Positions 1 through 7,537 of a stretch of DNA of 33,422 bases are shown here, piece by piece. The DNA is taken from the NCBI GenBank assembly GCA_028819215.1, contig JAPPMG010000065.1, positions 1-33,422 of the forward strand, read 5' to 3'. The notes beneath the pieces are model-generated. The model worked only from the letters and a program-made list of their open reading frames with translations, ran no database searches and was not told the origin of the DNA. The DNA is from Bryobacterales bacterium. Lineage in GTDB: Bacteria > Acidobacteriota > Terriglobia > Bryobacterales > UBA6623. How positions within the stretch are numbered: the stretch's first letter is position 1; each line of letters begins with the position of its first letter. The translations under genes and the position numbers were made by a program.

Positions 1-146
1 GGGCCCATCGATCCACCGAAACCTGAGCCGATCTCAGATTTTTGACGTACACCCGATTGCGAAGGTGCGGGTGCCGCGGAGCGCACGCGCGTGTCCGCTC
101 GGCCGCGGCTCAGGAAACATGCCTCGAAGTAGTATGCTGCTAGGTC

Positions 147-1817
147 ATGCTCACGGGTTCGGAGCTATTCGTGCGCAGCCTGCGAAGCCAAGGCGTGGAG
201 AACATCTTCACGCTCGTTGGGGACCACCTCAACGATGTGCTGAAGACTGCCGCGCGCGACGGGATGTCGATATATGACACGCGCCACGAATCTGCGGCGG
301 TGCACATGGCGGACGGCTGGAGCCGCCTAACGCGCACGCCGGGCGTTTCGATGGTGACCGGCGCCCCCGGGCACACGAACTCCATTACCGGCATCGCCAC
401 CGCTAACGCCACGGCCGTGCCGATGCTTGCCGTCAGCGGCATGAGCGATTCCGGAGCGCGCGACCGCTACGCGTTCCAGGACATGGACCAGCTCAAGCTG
501 GTGCAGGGCATCGCCAAGTACGCCTCTGTACCGGCCCGCTCGGGCCAGATACCGTTCCATGTGCAGCGCGCGTTCCTGGAGATGCTGCACGGCCGCCCCG
601 GCGTGGCCCACCTGAGCATTCCAGTCGATCTGTTCACGGAGCGGAACGAAACGCACGCGCCGATACCCGCCGAGCGCATCGAAATCCTGCGGAGCGAGCC
701 TGCCACTGCGGACCTCGCCCGCGCCATGGACCTGTTCGCTGCCAGCGAGCGCCCCGCCGTCGTGGCCGGCTCGGGGGCGTATTGGTCCGGGGCCGAGCAA
801 GAGCTCCGAGCGTTCGTTGAAGCGGTCAACGCGCCCTTGTTTACCACCACCTTGGCCCGCGGGATGGTCTCGGACGAGCACCCTCTGTGTTTCGGCTACG
901 CCGATTCCACCATCAATCCCGGTGTCATCAACGCCCTGCGCAAGGCTGACCTGGTCTTTGTCGTCGGCAAGCGCATGGACTATGGCCTCCGCATGGGCGG
1001 TCCGCAGCTATTCGGAGACGGTGTCAAGACTGTCCAAATCGATCTTTGTGGCACCGAGCTAGGTCTGAACCGGTCGCTGGAAGTCGGTATCCTGGCCGAT
1101 GCCAAGACCACGCTGGCTGCCTTCAACGACGCATTGGCGGAGAGGTCCGCGCCGGACCGCTCCGGGTGGCTGGCCGAGGTGCAGCGTGGCTGTGACGAGT
1201 ACGCAGCCAAGGTCGCTGCCGAGATGGCCGAGCCGCGCTCGCCCATGCACTCGCTCCACGTCTACGAGGTCTTGCGGGAGAGACTGCCGTCCGATGCGAC
1301 GATCTGCTGGGACGGGGGGGACTTCGTCCATTGGGGCCGCTACATGCTTTCAGCCCGCCAGCCAGGCCGCTGGATGCGGCTGGGCTCGCTGGCCGGCCTT
1401 GGCGTCGGCCTTCCGATCGGTCTCAGTGCCCAGATCCTGCGGCCGAATTCGAAATCTGTGGTCATCACCGGTGATGGCTCCCTCGGGTTCTACATCGGCG
1501 AGCTCGACACGGCGGTGCGCTTTGGATTGCCGCTCGTCATCATCGTAGGGAACGACGCCGGCTGGGGGGTCGAGCGCGAACTGCAGGAGGGCTTCTACCC
1601 CGGCTCGCCCACGGTCGCCTGCGAGCTGAGGAACACCCGCTACGACCTAGTGATGAAGGGGTTCGGCGGCGATGGGGCCCACGTGACGTCCCGGGATCAG
1701 CTGGCGGACGCGTTCGACCGCGCGTTCCGCAGCGAAAAGCCATTCTTGGTCAACGTCGAGATCGCGGGATTGGGCTCGCCTTACACCCGCAGTCAGCTCG
1801 CACAGCGAGCGAGCTAG
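147..1817 (+). CDS. ThDP-dependent enzyme of the acetolactate synthase / 2-hydroxyacyl-CoA lyase type
   Basis: The 556-residue product has the three-domain layout of the acetolactate synthase-like thiamine diphosphate superfamily. The N-terminal pyrimidine-binding domain carries the catalytic glutamate in RHESAA (E48). The middle domain covers roughly residues 190-330. The C-terminal diphosphate-binding domain has GDG at 442-444 and N469-D470, the usual spacing for the Mg/ThDP motif. Such enzymes cleave or join C-C bonds next to a carbonyl (2-keto acids, 2-hydroxyacyl-CoAs, oxalyl-CoA). The substrate cannot be read from sequence, and no small regulatory subunit (ilvN-like) follows, which argues against a canonical biosynthetic acetolactate synthase. 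The ATG at 147 gives the family's standard N-terminus. The next gene begins 7 nt after the stop, so they are probably co-transcribed. Confidence 0.85.
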   Translation: MLTGSELFVRSLRSQGVENIFTLVGDHLNDVLKTAARDGMSIYDTRHESAAVHMADGWSRLTRTPGVSMVTGAPGHTNSITGIATANATAVPMLAVSGMSDSGARDRYAFQDMDQLKLVQGIAKYASVPARSGQIPFHVQRAFLEMLHGRPGVAHLSIPVDLFTERNETHAPIPAERIEILRSEPATADLARAMDLFAASERPAVVAGSGAYWSGAEQELRAFVEAVNAPLFTTTLARGMVSDEHPLCFGYADSTINPGVINALRKADLVFVVGKRMDYGLRMGGPQLFGDGVKTVQIDLCGTELGLNRSLEVGILADAKTTLAAFNDALAERSAPDRSGWLAEVQRGCDEYAAKVAAEMAEPRSPMHSLHVYEVLRERLPSDATICWDGGDFVHWGRYMLSARQPGRWMRLGSLAGLGVGLPIGLSAQILRPNSKSVVITGDGSLGFYIGELDTAVRFGLPLVIIVGNDAGWGVERELQEGFYPGSPTVACELRNTRYDLVMKGFGGDGAHVTSRDQLADAFDRAFRSEKPFLVNVEIAGLGSPYTRSQLAQRAS

Positions 1818-1824
1818 CCCCGAC

Positions 1825-2358
1825 ATGCGCTTGGAGCGACGAGCGCTGGATCTGGCGATCGCGCTGGCGGCACTGGTGCCATGGCCCGGCCTCGGCCAGG
1901 CGCCGGCCTACCAGCCCCCGGCAGAGGACCTGCCTAGGGAGGTCGGGCCGCAACCGATCCCCTTCGACCATCGGCTGCACATGCAGAACCGGATGGCGTG
2001 TGCCGATTGCCATCCCGGCGCGACCGCCGCTTCCCGGGCCGGCCTGCCGGATCGGGACCAATGCATGCAGTGCCACCAAGCGATCGCCACAGACAGGCCC
2101 GCCGTGCGGCAGCTCGCCGCCCTGCCAGCGGGTAGCAAGATCGACTGGCAGCGGGCCTATCGGGTGCCGGATTTCGTTTTCTTCAGCCATAGCGAGCACG
2201 CCAAGGGGGAGCTGGCTTGCGCCGATTGCCACGGACCGGTGCAGGAGAGGCAGGTGCTGATGCAGGAAGTCTCGACCAACATGGTGGCTTGCATGAACTG
2301 CCACGCGGAACGCCAGGTCTCCAACGAGTGCTTCTTGTGTCACGACTTAGGCCAGTAG
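1825..2358 (+). CDS. Exported pentaheme c-type cytochrome (cytochrome c3/c7-like)
   Basis: The 177-residue protein has an N-terminal hydrophobic segment (about residues 8-24) that fits a signal peptide, followed by five CxxCH heme-attachment motifs at C59-H63, C80-H84, C132-H136, C156-H160 and C169-H173. Extra histidines in FDHRLH (near 48-52) and FSHSEH (near 120-125) sit just ahead of heme sites, as in class III/c7 cytochromes where they serve as distal ligands. It should act in the periplasm as a small electron-transfer protein. It starts 7 nt after the ThDP enzyme, so the two are probably one transcript, although no functional link between them is known to me. The redox partner cannot be deduced. 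Confidence 0.85.
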   Translation: MRLERRALDLAIALAALVPWPGLGQAPAYQPPAEDLPREVGPQPIPFDHRLHMQNRMACADCHPGATAASRAGLPDRDQCMQCHQAIATDRPAVRQLAALPAGSKIDWQRAYRVPDFVFFSHSEHAKGELACADCHGPVQERQVLMQEVSTNMVACMNCHAERQVSNECFLCHDLGQ

Positions 2359-2469
2359 CGCGGGCTCGCCCGCCAGATCTGTCTGCTGCGATGATGTGGT
2401 AAGCAGCCTCCCTGTACGGTCTCGCCCTGTGTGCGGCCCGGCCGGGACACTCCGAGCCGCGCTCCGCGC

Positions 2470-3075
2470 ATGGATTCAGACAAGCCGAACCCTGCTGACG
2501 GTGCCCGGCCTCTGGCGACAACCCTGGGCGGAGCTATCGCGGATATCGTCCGGCATCCGGTACATCGACTGATCCGCAACTGGAACTGGAAGGCCGCCGT
2601 GATCAGCGCGTGCCTGCGCACGACGATCTTCTTCACGGTGAACCTGACCGCCAGCTGGAACAGCGCGGTGTCCGCCGCAGTGACCGAGCTCTTCTACCGA
2701 GCCCCGATGGTCGGCACCCTGGCCGCCATGTCGCAGTCCTTCCGCCGCGTCGAACCGGCGTGGGTGGCCAGCGCCGTCGTGATGGCGGTGCTGCCAGCCA
2801 TGGGCCATGGCATCGAATTCATCGTCCACTGGCTCCGCGGAACGGAGAGGCTGACCGAGAGCGTGGCTGTGTCTGTGGCGTTCTCCGTCGCCACCACCGG
2901 CCTGAACTACCTATTGCACCGGCGCGACGTGCTGGTCGTGGGCCACGGGGCGAGACCGTTTCGTGCCGACATATTCCAAGTGGCTCCGCAGCTATTCGAC
3001 ATGCTGCTCAGAAAGCCGATGCGCCTGCTCCGCGGGGCAGCGTCCGGAGCGGACTCGACTCGCACCAAACCCTGA
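2470..3075 (+). CDS. Hypothetical membrane protein
   Basis: I do not recognise this 201-residue product. Three hydrophobic stretches suggest membrane segments: around residues 38-58, around 96-120, and around 132-152. The C-terminal tail is basic. The frame stays open upstream to a GTG at 2431, but the ATG at 2470 gives a hydrophilic N-terminus and is preferred. It lies about 110 nt behind the cytochrome gene on the same strand. Its frame is clean across a high-G+C region, but several overlapping frames are also open here, so being protein-coding is probable rather than proven. Confidence 0.55.
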   Translation: MDSDKPNPADGARPLATTLGGAIADIVRHPVHRLIRNWNWKAAVISACLRTTIFFTVNLTASWNSAVSAAVTELFYRAPMVGTLAAMSQSFRRVEPAWVASAVVMAVLPAMGHGIEFIVHWLRGTERLTESVAVSVAFSVATTGLNYLLHRRDVLVVGHGARPFRADIFQVAPQLFDMLLRKPMRLLRGAASGADSTRTKP

Positions 3076-3202
3076 CGACCGGGCACTTGAGCTAGCGGTC
3101 CGGCCTCGGTAGGCGCCTCGCGAGCGGGTATGCCGAAGAGCGCCAAGATCATCGCGAGCTTGAGCTTGACTTGCCTGACTGCGGGGCGTTCTACTGGGTT
3201 CA

Positions 3203-4435
3203 ATGTCTTCTACTCCCCAAGCCGAACAGCGCTCGCTAACTGACCGCCTGATGCAACTTGCAGGCGGGAGCTACACCCCGGAACAGCGCCGCAAATACTA
3301 CATCAGCGGGCCGCAGTGGGCTGGCGCGTACGAGGGCCAGGCTCTCTTTCACGCGCCGACCCGGGAACCGGTGAGCTTCGAGGAAGTGATTCGCCACCTT
3401 GGCGAGATCGGCATTCCTTGCTGGACGACTCACGACACCGACGTCATCGCCACCAACGACCTGTTTACGGATCGCCAAGAGGAGACGGTTGCCCGCATCA
3501 ACAAGGCCCTCGACGAGCACGGAGTGCGGTGCTCGATGGTCACCTGCGAGACGTTCTTTCATCCGGTCTTTGCCGCCAGCGCGGCCGCCGAAGCGCCGGA
3601 AGTGCGGAGCTATGCGGCGCGGCGGCTCGAGAACACCGTTGAGATCGGACACGAGTTGGGTGCCAGCTTTGCCGTCTACTGGCCGGGCACGCTCGGCTAC
3701 ATGGTGCAGGGCGCGATCGATGAGACCCAGACCTTGCGCTGGTTCGCCGACGGCCTGAATGCGGCCTGCGCCCGCGACCTGCAGGTGGCCGCCGACAAGG
3801 GCCGTCCGGCCCTAAAGCACTGCTTGGAGGCGAAGCCCTTCGAGCCGCAGGCGCAGATCATCCTGCCCAGCAGCGACGCCATGCTGGCGTTCATCTCCAG
3901 CGGCCTGCTGGACCATCCCGAGATGGTTGGCCTGAACCCGGAGTACCTGCACGAGTTGATGTGGGGCGGCGCGACGCGTGCGGTGCTGGCGCGCGCCCTG
4001 CTGTGCAAGAAACTGTTCCATTTCGACATCAACGACGGATACCCGCTCAAGCACGACGTGGATCTGGGCATCGGGGTGGTCAATCCACTGGACTGGCTGA
4101 ACGTTCTGGTGCTGCTGCGGTCCCATGGGTACGAAGGCCCGTTCAACCTTGACTTCAAGCCCCCCCGGACCACCTCGAATTACGGTGTGTGGAAGGTCAG
4201 CTTCCCCGGCGCGGTGGACCGCTTCATCACCCTTTGGAATATTGCCGGGGAGGTCTTGGAAGACCCGGTCATGCGCGAAGCCACTGAAGCCCTCAAGGCG
4301 GGCGGGGGAGCCACGGGCGGTGTGGATGATGTCGTGGAAGCCAACCGGGAGTTGCTCACGCTCCACGAGCTGATGGCGCACCGGCTCTTCCAACTGCTTG
4401 TCGGCCAGCACCGCGGGCGCGTTTTCGGCGGGTAG
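3203..4435 (+). CDS. xylA: Xylose isomerase
   Basis: This 410-residue TIM-barrel protein interconverts an aldose and a ketose, classically D-xylose and D-xylulose. The active site is complete: H77 and D80 in HDTD, E209 and K211 in LEAKPFEP, E247 and H250 in LNPEYLHE, D275 in FDIND, D285 and D287 in the following DxD, and D317 in LDFKPPRTT. The spacing matches the two-metal site of XylA (E-E, E+3=H, E+28=D, then the DxD pair and a last D). No xylulokinase or sugar transporter adjoins it, so its pathway partners must be elsewhere and the preferred sugar may differ. No strong ribosome-binding site precedes the ATG. It stands alone on the plus strand, with 290 nt of apparently empty DNA after it. 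Confidence 0.9.
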   Translation: MSSTPQAEQRSLTDRLMQLAGGSYTPEQRRKYYISGPQWAGAYEGQALFHAPTREPVSFEEVIRHLGEIGIPCWTTHDTDVIATNDLFTDRQEETVARINKALDEHGVRCSMVTCETFFHPVFAASAAAEAPEVRSYAARRLENTVEIGHELGASFAVYWPGTLGYMVQGAIDETQTLRWFADGLNAACARDLQVAADKGRPALKHCLEAKPFEPQAQIILPSSDAMLAFISSGLLDHPEMVGLNPEYLHELMWGGATRAVLARALLCKKLFHFDINDGYPLKHDVDLGIGVVNPLDWLNVLVLLRSHGYEGPFNLDFKPPRTTSNYGVWKVSFPGAVDRFITLWNIAGEVLEDPVMREATEALKAGGGATGGVDDVVEANRELLTLHELMAHRLFQLLVGQHRGRVFGG

Positions 4436-4728
4436 CTGGGTCTGCCCTAACCACAGTCCGGCGGAACTAAGGAGCCGCTGGCCCACGACATAGCAACGGC
4501 CCAGGCCTGTCGGAGGGCATGTCAGCAGGAGATGTGAAAATGCCGGCGTAGGAGAACTTCGTCAATGACCCGCAATCCGGACTGCTTCTGGCGAACGTAT
4601 ATCGCGCGACCGTCCCTGTGCCGAAACTGCTTGTGCGGCCCTCGCTAGCGCGTTCTTGCCAATGCTAGGGCGAGGAGACGGTCAATAACACCACGCCGCT
4701 TCAGGACTGGAATCGAACTCGCCTGCGA

Positions 4729-4938
4729 TCAAGCCACGACAGTTTCCTGGGCGCCTATGAACTCCGTTTGCCTCTCCGATTCTCCAGCTTCTAGCAACAT
4801 CGAGATGACTTTCCTGAGGTGCTCGCTGAGGTCGGCCAAATCCTCACCTTGGCTGTGTGCATCCGGGAATCCGGGAACATCTCCGACGTAGTATCCCGTG
4901 GCGGCGCACCGCTCGATGACTGCCGTGTAGCTGCGCAC
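4729..4938 (-). CDS. HicB-family antitoxin (orphan)
   Basis: The 69-residue product begins YTAVIE and contains GYYVGDVPGFPDAHSQGEDL, the compact HicB/UPF0150 fold in which a degenerate RNase-H-like domain normally neutralises the HicA mRNA interferase. The start is set at GTG 4938 because this gives the standard family N-terminus. The frame is open further upstream to 5082, but that extension shows no family similarity and overlaps the higBA control region. No hicA-like gene (a roughly 60-residue dsRBD-like toxin) lies on either side, so this is an orphan antitoxin or a remnant of a pair. It is transcribed divergently from higBA. Confidence 0.65.
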   Translation of the reverse strand: MRSYTAVIERCAATGYYVGDVPGFPDAHSQGEDLADLSEHLRKVISMLLEAGESERQTEFIGAQETVVA

Positions 4939-5053
4939 GAGCGGGAATCGGTCCGGGTCGGACGCAGTGACAAGTGACGCGCTCCGGGAAGCTGCCCATG
5001 GTCTGCCAGCGGCGCGGCGGTCGGGCTTAGCCGCTTGCCCGGGGCCTTCAGGC

Positions 5054-5083
5054 TTGCTATCGTGTACCTTGCCTTGGTACACT
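5054..5083 (+). promoter_or_regulatory. higBA promoter with palindromic operator
   Basis: A perfect 7-bp inverted repeat, GTGTACC at 5062-5068 and GGTACAC at 5076-5082 with a 7-nt centre, lies just ahead of higB. A promoter overlaps it: -35 TTGCTA (5054-5059), 18-nt spacer, -10 TACACT (5078-5083). The right arm of the repeat covers the -10 box, so HigA binding would shut out RNA polymerase, the usual autoregulation of these loci. The predicted transcription start near 5089-5091 coincides with the toxin start codon. Confidence 0.7.
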
Positions 5084-5087
5084 ACGT

Positions 5088-5375
5088 TTGTTGGCGATAC
5101 GGAGCTTCAAGCGAGGCCCGGCCGAGCGGTTGTTCCATCGCAACGACTCCCGGGGCATCAATCCGGAGCACGTGCGGCGGCTGCGGGATATTCTGGACGC
5201 ACTGGACGGGCCGCAGCCGCTCGTGGCGCTGTCAGCGCCCGCCTACCGGCTGCATCGCCTACATGGCAAGCGGGCGGGCGACTGGAGCGTCCGGGTATCG
5301 CGTGGCTGGCGCGTGACGTTCCGCATGGACGCCGAGGACGTGCGGGCCGTCCGCTATGAGAACTACCACCACTGA
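5088..5375 (+). CDS. higB: HigB-like toxin (RelE superfamily mRNA interferase)
   Basis: The product is about 95 residues, typical for HigB, a ribosome-dependent mRNA-cleaving toxin. It begins with the family pattern IRSFKRGPAERLF, has a central helix with LRDILDALD, and ends with the RelE-type strands GDWSVRVSRGWRVTFRM and VRYENYHH. The order toxin-then-antitoxin with a 12-nt gap is characteristic of higBA. No ATG fits: the start must be TTG at 5088 or TTG at 5091, and no Shine-Dalgarno sequence precedes it. Together with the position of the promoter this suggests a leaderless or nearly leaderless message. The frame is intact. Confidence 0.85.
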   Translation: MLAIRSFKRGPAERLFHRNDSRGINPEHVRRLRDILDALDGPQPLVALSAPAYRLHRLHGKRAGDWSVRVSRGWRVTFRMDAEDVRAVRYENYHH

Positions 5376-5387
5376 CGGGAGGGCACC

Positions 5388-5702
5388 ATGGCTGAGATTG
5401 AGGCGAGAGACGATGCGTGGCAGCGGCTGAACCCGCAGCATCCGGGCGGTGCCATCGCGGACGCCTGCATCGGACCGGACGCTGCCGAACATGGCGGCGC
5501 GACGAACGTGAGCGCGGCAGCCGAGCGCTTGGGCGTTGATCGCAAGACGCTGTCCCGCGTCATTCACGGGCATTGCGGAATCTCGCCGGAAATGGCCTTG
5601 CGGCTGGAGTCCGTGGGCTGGGGCAGTGCGGAATCGTGGCTATGGCGTCAGGCGCGGTACGATCTGGCGCAAGCCCGCAAGCGGCTGTCCGTGGCTGCCT
5701 GA
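5388..5702 (+). CDS. higA: HigA-like antitoxin (HTH/XRE)
   Basis: The 104-residue protein is the DNA-binding antitoxin partner of the preceding HigB. A helix-turn-helix is visible at about residues 40-75 (VSAAAERLGVDRKTLSRVIHG), followed by the HigA signature ISPEMALRLE and SAESWLWRQARYDL. A strong ribosome-binding site (GGGAGGG) precedes ATG 5388, in contrast to the toxin's weak start, which would favour antitoxin production. HigA should neutralise HigB and repress the shared promoter through the palindrome at 5062-5082. Confidence 0.88.
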   Translation: MAEIEARDDAWQRLNPQHPGGAIADACIGPDAAEHGGATNVSAAAERLGVDRKTLSRVIHGHCGISPEMALRLESVGWGSAESWLWRQARYDLAQARKRLSVAA

Positions 5703-5703
5703 C

Positions 5704-6675
5704 TTTTCCGCGGATCCGGAATAGATTGCGACCAAGAGCGAGTGTCTTGCACCTTACCTGCCCCGGATAGGTGGAACCGGGAGATAGTACCGGTATGCCA
5801 CGCCGTTGGCGAATTCAACATCGCGGCACAGCTACCGCTCTAGGACGTCCAGCCTGAAGCCGTAGGCGAGCAGCCGGAGCCGCGCCCGCACCCCTATGGG
5901 CTGAGCGACGGAAGCGCCCAACGCCATCGTGGTATGGATGGCCACGCATACAAGCGGTGTGCCCCGTCCAGTTCGACCAGATCTCGATCAGTTCTGGCTG
6001 TCAGAGGCTCGCCCGGTCTGCACGGGGGCTAGATTCGGATTTGCGGGAAATCTCGGACTTGACCATTAACGGAGGGGCTAGCTCCCAATGACTTCCGGTC
6101 GAGCACGTACTGCCTATCCGGACGACGAGCCCGATCAAGAGCGTGCTCTTGACTGTGCGGTGGTGGATTCGGAAGACCGGTGATAAGCCCGATCGGGACC
6201 CAAGCGCAGGCTCTGAAGTTCGTCGCATTCACCGCAGCCACCTCGCTCCGGGCCACACGCTCGGCAGGCCGCTGGACTTTGGCTTTCGGCAGATTGACTC
6301 GATGACTATAGCGAGACCTGCCAGGCCAACCAAACAGCCCGTCACATTGGATTAGGCGACGTCCAACCCGCCTTGCGGTGGAATGTCCTTTCCGGCCTGC
6401 TCATTGGTGCGGCCCGTCGGGTTATCGTAGTCTGTGGCGGCGGGCAGGACTCCGACTATGGCGAGTGCCGTCGAGAATCGCATTCAAACTCACGAATGCA
6501 ACGCTGATGAGTCGACCGAATCGCTAGCCGCGGCTCGGCTGGCTCGGGATTCGCATCTTCAGGTGCTAAACTCAATCGTTGCGCCGATCCGGGATCAAAT
6601 GTGGGACAAATGGTAGGAAATGGGTCTTGGACACTATCATAAACTGTTCCCTATCAATTACTTAGATAGATGAAG
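5704..6675. other. Gene-poor stretch between higBA and tRNA-Arg
   Basis: Nearly one kilobase without a recognisable gene. Short open frames on both strands show no family motifs and no good ribosome-binding sites. It lies on the 3' side of the tRNA-Arg gene, where integrating elements usually insert, so it may be decayed accessory DNA, but I see no integrase, no repeat of the tRNA 3' end and no insertion-sequence ends. Confidence 0.4.
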
Positions 6676-6752
6676 TGGCGCGCTCGGGAGGATTCGAACC
6701 CCCGGCCTTCTGGTCCGTAGCCAGACGCTCTATCCAGCTGAGCTACGAGCGC
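6676..6752 (-). tRNA. tRNA-Arg (anticodon ACG)
   Basis: A complete cloverleaf reads on the minus strand. The acceptor GCGCTCG pairs with CGAGCGC. The D arm is GCTC/GAGC. The anticodon stem TCTGG/CCAGA encloses loop CTACGGA with anticodon ACG (plus-strand 6716-6718). The T arm has loop TTCGAAT with one G-U pair in its stem. The discriminator is G and the CCA end is encoded (6676-6678). A34 would be deaminated to inosine to read CGN arginine codons. Confidence 0.95.
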
Positions 6753-6766
6753 GTGCCTAGATCCTC

Positions 6767-6795
6767 TTTATAGCACAGGCGGCCTCCGGACAGAA
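6767..6795 (-). promoter_or_regulatory. Probable promoter of tRNA-Arg
   Basis: On the minus strand a -10 box TATAAA (6767-6772) ends 14 nt before the mature tRNA 5' end. A weak -35 (TTCTGT, 6790-6795) lies 17 nt further upstream. Position and -10 quality fit; the -35 match is poor. Confidence 0.45.
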
Positions 6796-6953
6796 TCGCT
6801 CTCAGCATTGCGAGTCGACCGCCGTGCCTCGTCGCCAGAGCAACTGCTCCGCTGGTGCGGGTGGTGCAAGGAAAGCGAGTAATCCCGTACCGGCTGTCGA
6901 GACAGGGGCTGTTGCCAGCCTTGCAATCATGTCTTGCTCAGAAAACCGCTAAC

Positions 6954-6981
6954 AACTCAGCATTGCCAACTCAGCATTGCC
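6954..6981 (+). repeat. Perfect 14-bp tandem duplication
   Basis: AACTCAGCATTGCC occurs twice back-to-back (6954-6967 and 6968-6981), upstream of the Phd antitoxin gene. It may be a slippage product or a duplicated operator half; no function can be assigned. Confidence 0.8.
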
Positions 6982-7045
6982 ATGGACACCGTTGCCGCAG
7001 CGTGCGATTCTGATCACTGACTGGTCAGTAGTCCTAGAGAGCATT

Positions 7046-7312
7046 GTGAGCGCCAGAGTCACCGCCCTTGAGGCAAGGATTCGATTCGGCACGCTTCTCC
7101 GGCGTGTCGCCCAGGGTGAGGAGCTTGTAGTTACTAGATACGACAAGCCAGTCGCACGTGTCGTTCCTGTAGACAGGCGTGACCTGCGGGACGTAAGCAA
7201 AGCCGTAGACTCACTTCTAGCTCTCCGCAGCGCAATCGCCGATTCGAGAGGGTCCGGGCAGCGGCTAGATGACGGAGAGGTCAAGTCCATGATCGAAGAG
7301 GGGCGCCGGTGA
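7046..7312 (+). CDS. Phd/YefM-family antitoxin
   Basis: The product is 88 residues from GTG 7046. It has the Phd/YefM N-terminal pattern (SARVTALEARIRFGTLLRRV, then GEELVVTRYDKPVARVVPVD), which forms the DNA-binding, dimerising half of the antitoxin, and a variable C-terminal tail that would wrap the toxin. The frame is open 69 nt further upstream, but that part lacks family similarity. The stop overlaps the GTG of the next, broken frame, which is the classical antitoxin-toxin overlap. The cognate VapC appears to be destroyed, so this antitoxin is now probably solitary, possibly kept as a repressor or anti-addiction factor. Confidence 0.75.
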   Translation: MSARVTALEARIRFGTLLRRVAQGEELVVTRYDKPVARVVPVDRRDLRDVSKAVDSLLALRSAIADSRGSGQRLDDGEVKSMIEEGRR

Positions 7313-7531
7313 TATCGGCGTTCGTTCGCGACCCATCTTGTGCCTCATGGACAGCCTCGATCATTGAGCCAGGATGGGTTGCTGGCGAGGTGAGGTGACA
7401 GCTCTTGGAGAGTGTTGCCGTGACTCGGATTCTCGTGCCCGCGTACGCCCTTGCCGCGACACAGCGCGGCTCGCAGCAGTCGACCGCGCCGGTCGCGTTC
7501 CGCACGGCCTGTAGAGTTGGGCGACACTAAT
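7309..7531 (+). pseudogene. Decayed VapC (PIN-domain) toxin
   Basis: Starting at GTG 7309, overlapping the antitoxin stop, the frame reads MISAFVRDPSCASW and ends at TGA 7396-7398 after only 29 codons. VapC toxins usually begin with a similar stretch containing the catalytic aspartate (FVLDASVALSW-like) and run to about 130 residues. A second piece in the frame ending at TAA 7529-7531 (AYALAATQRGSQQSTAPVAFRTA) loosely resembles the C-terminal end of PIN toxins, which suggests a large internal deletion plus frame disruption. The N-terminal resemblance is reasonable; the C-terminal one is weak. Confidence 0.5.
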
Positions 7532-7537
7532 TGAGGT

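Noticed and set aside
42..70. TTGACG as a -35 box for the ThDP gene
   Set aside because: No acceptable -10 lies 16-18 nt downstream.
4436..4728. Search for a gene or a hicA partner beside hicB
   Set aside because: Only short frames without the HicA dsRBD-like pattern are present on either strand.
4700..4730. T-arm-like sequence (GGAATCGAACTC) suggesting a tRNA remnant
   Set aside because: The flanking bases cannot form a T stem, and no acceptor, D or anticodon arm is present.
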